Below are positions 5,802 to 8,329 of a DNA stretch of 8,329 nucleotides, piece after piece (the stretch's first letter is position 1; every line of letters begins with the position of its first letter). Origin of the DNA: an uncultured Ruminococcus sp. (GTDB lineage Bacteria; Bacillota_A; Clostridia; RUG12999). Below the pieces are notes generated by a model. That model was given only the letters and a program-made list of their open reading frames with translations. It did no database searches and had not been told where the DNA came from. The stretch covers positions 1-8,329 of the forward strand of contig CACZTG010000030.1 of assembly GCA_902783995.1 (NCBI GenBank). Direction: 5' to 3'. The translations under genes and the position numbers were made by a program.

Positions 5802-8324
5802 CTATGCTGTAACAATTTTGCTTGCATCTTGAAGACCGAGATATTCAATCGCTTCCTCACGCATTTTATATTTGAGGATTTTTCCCGCCGCGTTCATCGG
5901 GAACGAATCAACAAAACGAATATATTTCGGAACTTTGTGTTTCGCAATGTGGGACACAATAAATTCACGGAGGACTTCCTCGGTAAGCTCGCTGCCCGCC
6001 TTTGGTATAACGCACGCCATCGCTTCTTCGCCGTACTGCTTGTCGGGCACGCCTATAACCTGAACATCACTGACATCGGGGTGAGTATAAATGAAATCCT
6101 CAATTTCTTTCGGATAAAGATTTTCTCCGCCCCTTATAATCATATCTTTAATTCTGCCCGTAATTTTAAAATATCCTTCCGGAGTGCGTCTTGCGATATC
6201 ACCCGAATGAAGCCATCCGTCCTCATCAATCGCGGCTGCGGTTGCGGCAGGCATTTTATAATAGCCCTTCATAATGTTATAGCCTCTCGCTACAAACTCG
6301 CCGTCAACGTTATCGGGAAGTTCCTCATTTGTTTCGGGGTCAACAATTTTACATTCAACGCCGAAAATGGGACCGCCGACCGTATTTACACGTGTTTCTA
6401 TCGAATCAGTGGTTTTGCTCATTGTCGTTGCCGGTGAAGCTTCCGTCTGACCGTAGGTTATGCATATTTCGGGCATATGCATTTTTTCAATTACTTCTCT
6501 CATTGTCTGTATGGGACAAGGTGAGCCTGCCATAATGCCTGTACGCATACTTGAAAAATCAGTCTTTGCAAAATCCTCATGACCGAGCATGGCGATAAAC
6601 ATAGTCGGCACGCCGTGAAAGCAGGTTATCTTTTCTCTGTTTATACAGTCAAGGCTTTTTCGGGGTGAAAACGCGGGTATAGGGGACATGGTAACGCCGT
6701 GCGTCATTGAAGCCGTCATTGCGAGTACCATACCGAAACAGTGGAACATAGGAACCTGAATCATCATTCTGTCCGCTGTGGAAAGGTCCATACAATCTCC
6801 TATTGCCTTTCCGTTGTTTACAACATTATAATGCGTAAGCATAACACCCTTCGGAAAACCTGTCGTTCCCGATGTGTATTGCATATTGCATACATCGTGC
6901 TTATTGACGGCGGCACTGCGGCGGTAAACATCTTCAACCGGAGTGTCTGCCGAGCGCGCTACCGCTTCTTCCCATGTGATTCCTCCCGGCATTTCGCAGT
7001 CAACCGTAATTATGTTGCGCAGGAACGGAAGCTTTTTGGAATGAAGCGGCTGTCCTTTCGGAAGTGATTTAAGCTCCGGACAAAGCTCCTGCATAATTTC
7101 TATATAATTGCTTGTTTTGTAGCCGTCAATCATAACAAGCGTATGCGTATCGGACTGTTTAAGCAGATATTCGGCTTCGTAAACCTTATATGCCGTATTT
7201 ACGGTAACAAGCACGGCGCCGATTTTTGTGGTCGCCCAAAAGGTTATGTACCACGCAGGAACATTTGTCGCCCATATAGCGACATGGTCGCCGGGACGGA
7301 CGCCGAGAGATATAAGCGAACGCGCGAAAGTATCGACATCGTCACGGAACTGCGCATATGTTCTTGTATAATCAAGCGTTGTATATCTGAAACAATATTG
7401 GTCGGGAAACTCCTCAACCATTCTGTCAAGCACCTGAGGAAACGTAAGGTCAATTATGGTTTCTTTCGGCCAGACATATTTTCCTGTACCTCTGAGATTA
7501 TCGTAAAGCCTGCTTCCGTGAACCGAACCGCCGCAGTATTCCGACATAAATTCAATAAATTTCGGGAAAATTATACCGGCGTCACAAAGGTCGGGTGCCC
7601 AGCGCTTAACCCATTCAAGCGTAATATACCCTTCATAGTTTATTGAACGAAGCGCAAACATTATATCATGAAGCGGCAAATCGCCCTCTCCGGGAATCTT
7701 ATAAATAAGCTCGCCGCCGTCCATTACGGAGTCCTTCACGTGGACGTGTTTTATGTAAGCGCCAAGGTTTGTAAGCGTGGTTTCGGGGCTTTCTCCAAAA
7801 AATCTGTAAGGGTGGTGAACATCCCAAAGCGCCGCAACGTTATCACTCGCGATTTCGCTGAGAAGCGCCGCGAGCCTTGCGCTGTCGGCATAAACGCCGT
7901 TTGTTTCGACAAGCAGTGTAATACCGCTTTCTTCAGCAAAAGGCACAAGCTCTTTAAGTCTTGATACGGTAGCCCTGTCATCAACCTCTCCGTCCGGAGC
8001 GGCTTTAAGGTCACCTAAAATACGGATATATTTTGCTCCGACACCTTTCGCAACTTTTATATAATTTAATATTTCGCTTTTTGTTTCCTGCCATTCATTT
8101 TCAAATTTAATGCAACCGCCTGTCGATAAACAAGGAATTTCGATTTTTAGCTTTAGTAGCTTTTCGGCAGTTTGCTCATATTTATCGGGAGCAAACGGTG
8201 AAGAGGTTTCATCCTCTTTAATGTGACGTACTTCAATGCCGTCAAAGCCAAGGTCCTTCGCCATGGAGAAAATGTCTTTCCAGTCATAGTTCGGACAGCA
8301 AAGTGTTGAAAATGCTAATTTCAT
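5802..8324 (-). CDS. Fusion protein: xylose isomerase-like TIM barrel (sugar isomerase/epimerase type) plus ATP-dependent acyl-CoA synthetase
   Basis: One uninterrupted 840-residue frame holds two enzymes. Residues 1-262 form an AP endonuclease 2/xylose isomerase-like barrel. It starts MKLAFSTL and carries probable metal ligands E140 (LLVETNG), D168 (LWDVHH), H195 (HVHVKDS) and E237 (ITLEW), the pattern of sugar epimerases and hydroxypyruvate isomerases. Residues about 263-285 are a linker. Residues 285-840 are a full adenylate-forming synthetase: ATP loop YTSGTTGFPKG (483-493), YGQTEASP (624-631), GWLHSGD (703-709), GRIKDMIIRGGENLYPKEIE (723-742) and the C-terminal catalytic Lys K815 in NAAGKILK. 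It would activate a carboxylic acid to acyl-CoA via an acyl-AMP. Its style recalls the YngI/ACSF2 medium-chain group, which is an inference. Both halves look catalytically intact. The substrates and the reason for the fusion are unknown. The ATG at 8324 fits the barrel's usual N-terminus, but its ribosome site and promoter fall outside the window. It ends at a strong terminator and converges on tspO. Confidence 0.92.
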   Translation of the reverse strand: MKLAFSTLCCPNYDWKDIFSMAKDLGFDGIEVRHIKEDETSSPFAPDKYEQTAEKLLKLKIEIPCLSTGGCIKFENEWQETKSEILNYIKVAKGVGAKYIRILGDLKAAPDGEVDDRATVSRLKELVPFAEESGITLLVETNGVYADSARLAALLSEIASDNVAALWDVHHPYRFFGESPETTLTNLGAYIKHVHVKDSVMDGGELIYKIPGEGDLPLHDIMFALRSINYEGYITLEWVKRWAPDLCDAGIIFPKFIEFMSEYCGGSVHGSRLYDNLRGTGKYVWPKETIIDLTFPQVLDRMVEEFPDQYCFRYTTLDYTRTYAQFRDDVDTFARSLISLGVRPGDHVAIWATNVPAWYITFWATTKIGAVLVTVNTAYKVYEAEYLLKQSDTHTLVMIDGYKTSNYIEIMQELCPELKSLPKGQPLHSKKLPFLRNIITVDCEMPGGITWEEAVARSADTPVEDVYRRSAAVNKHDVCNMQYTSGTTGFPKGVMLTHYNVVNNGKAIGDCMDLSTADRMMIQVPMFHCFGMVLAMTASMTHGVTMSPIPAFSPRKSLDCINREKITCFHGVPTMFIAMLGHEDFAKTDFSSMRTGIMAGSPCPIQTMREVIEKMHMPEICITYGQTEASPATTMSKTTDSIETRVNTVGGPIFGVECKIVDPETNEELPDNVDGEFVARGYNIMKGYYKMPAATAAAIDEDGWLHSGDIARRTPEGYFKITGRIKDMIIRGGENLYPKEIEDFIYTHPDVSDVQVIGVPDKQYGEEAMACVIPKAGSELTEEVLREFIVSHIAKHKVPKYIRFVDSFPMNAAGKILKYKMREEAIEYLGLQDASKIVTA

Positions 8325-8329
8325 TTTCT

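Noticed and set aside
5772..6437. A 221-codon open frame on the plus strand opposite the acyl-CoA synthetase half.
   Set aside because: It lies wholly antisense to strongly conserved synthetase motifs, begins inside the terminator hairpin, and its translation shows no recognisable domain. It is a shadow of the real gene.
7472..7545. A possible separate start for the acyl-CoA synthetase half, making two genes rather than a fusion.
   Set aside because: There is no stop between the halves, and I saw no strong ribosome site before a suitable Met near residues 260-302. The continuous frame is the simplest reading.

Overview
The window looks like chromosomal DNA of an anaerobic, low-to-mid-GC Firmicute, most likely a gut Clostridia member of the Oscillospiraceae/Ruminococcaceae type. 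The reasons are the flavodiiron/rubredoxin oxygen-defence genes, the BspA-type leucine-rich repeats, the Gram-positive style of the RpoA C-terminal-like domain, strong AGGAGG-type ribosome sites, and a C-rich inverted-repeat element of a kind I recall from intergenic regions of this group. The family assignment is an inference from style, not from a marker gene.

Layout. Positions 2-592 (+) hold the 3' end of a gene for a BspA-type leucine-rich repeat protein that ends in a complete RNA polymerase alpha-CTD-like DNA-binding domain. The gap 593-961 contains a roughly 205-bp MITE-like element with imperfect terminal inverted repeats (710-914). Positions 962-1765 (+) encode an unrecognised membrane-anchored protein with a TPR-like segment and a striking Asp/Glu/Tyr-rich tail. 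A bidirectional terminator hairpin (1863-1908) separates it from a convergent minus-strand cluster. Reading in the transcribed direction, that cluster is tsaD (5051-4035), a 620-residue flavodiiron-flavin reductase-rubredoxin fusion (3989-2127) and a free rubredoxin (2085-1930). A consensus sigma-A promoter with a 17-bp spacer lies just upstream of tsaD. Divergent from tsaD is a tspO-family gene (5246-5722, +). It is followed by a perfect 19-bp-arm terminator shared with a convergent, very large minus-strand gene (8324-5802). That gene encodes an 840-residue fusion of a xylose-isomerase-like TIM barrel with an ATP-dependent acyl-CoA synthetase.

How the genes work together. The flavodiiron fusion and the small rubredoxin form a plausible self-contained electron route from reduced nicotinamide through flavin and rubredoxin to the diiron site, reducing O2 (or NO) in the cytoplasm. 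They are probably co-transcribed with the tRNA t6A gene tsaD. TspO, a membrane tetrapyrrole/stress protein, sits across the shared upstream region, but any functional tie is only suggested by proximity.

The best leads for something undescribed are the three multi-domain fusions. These are the LRR-alphaCTD protein with its DNA-contact residues intact, the isomerase-like/acyl-CoA synthetase protein with both active sites apparently intact, and the one-polypeptide FprA+Hrb equivalent.
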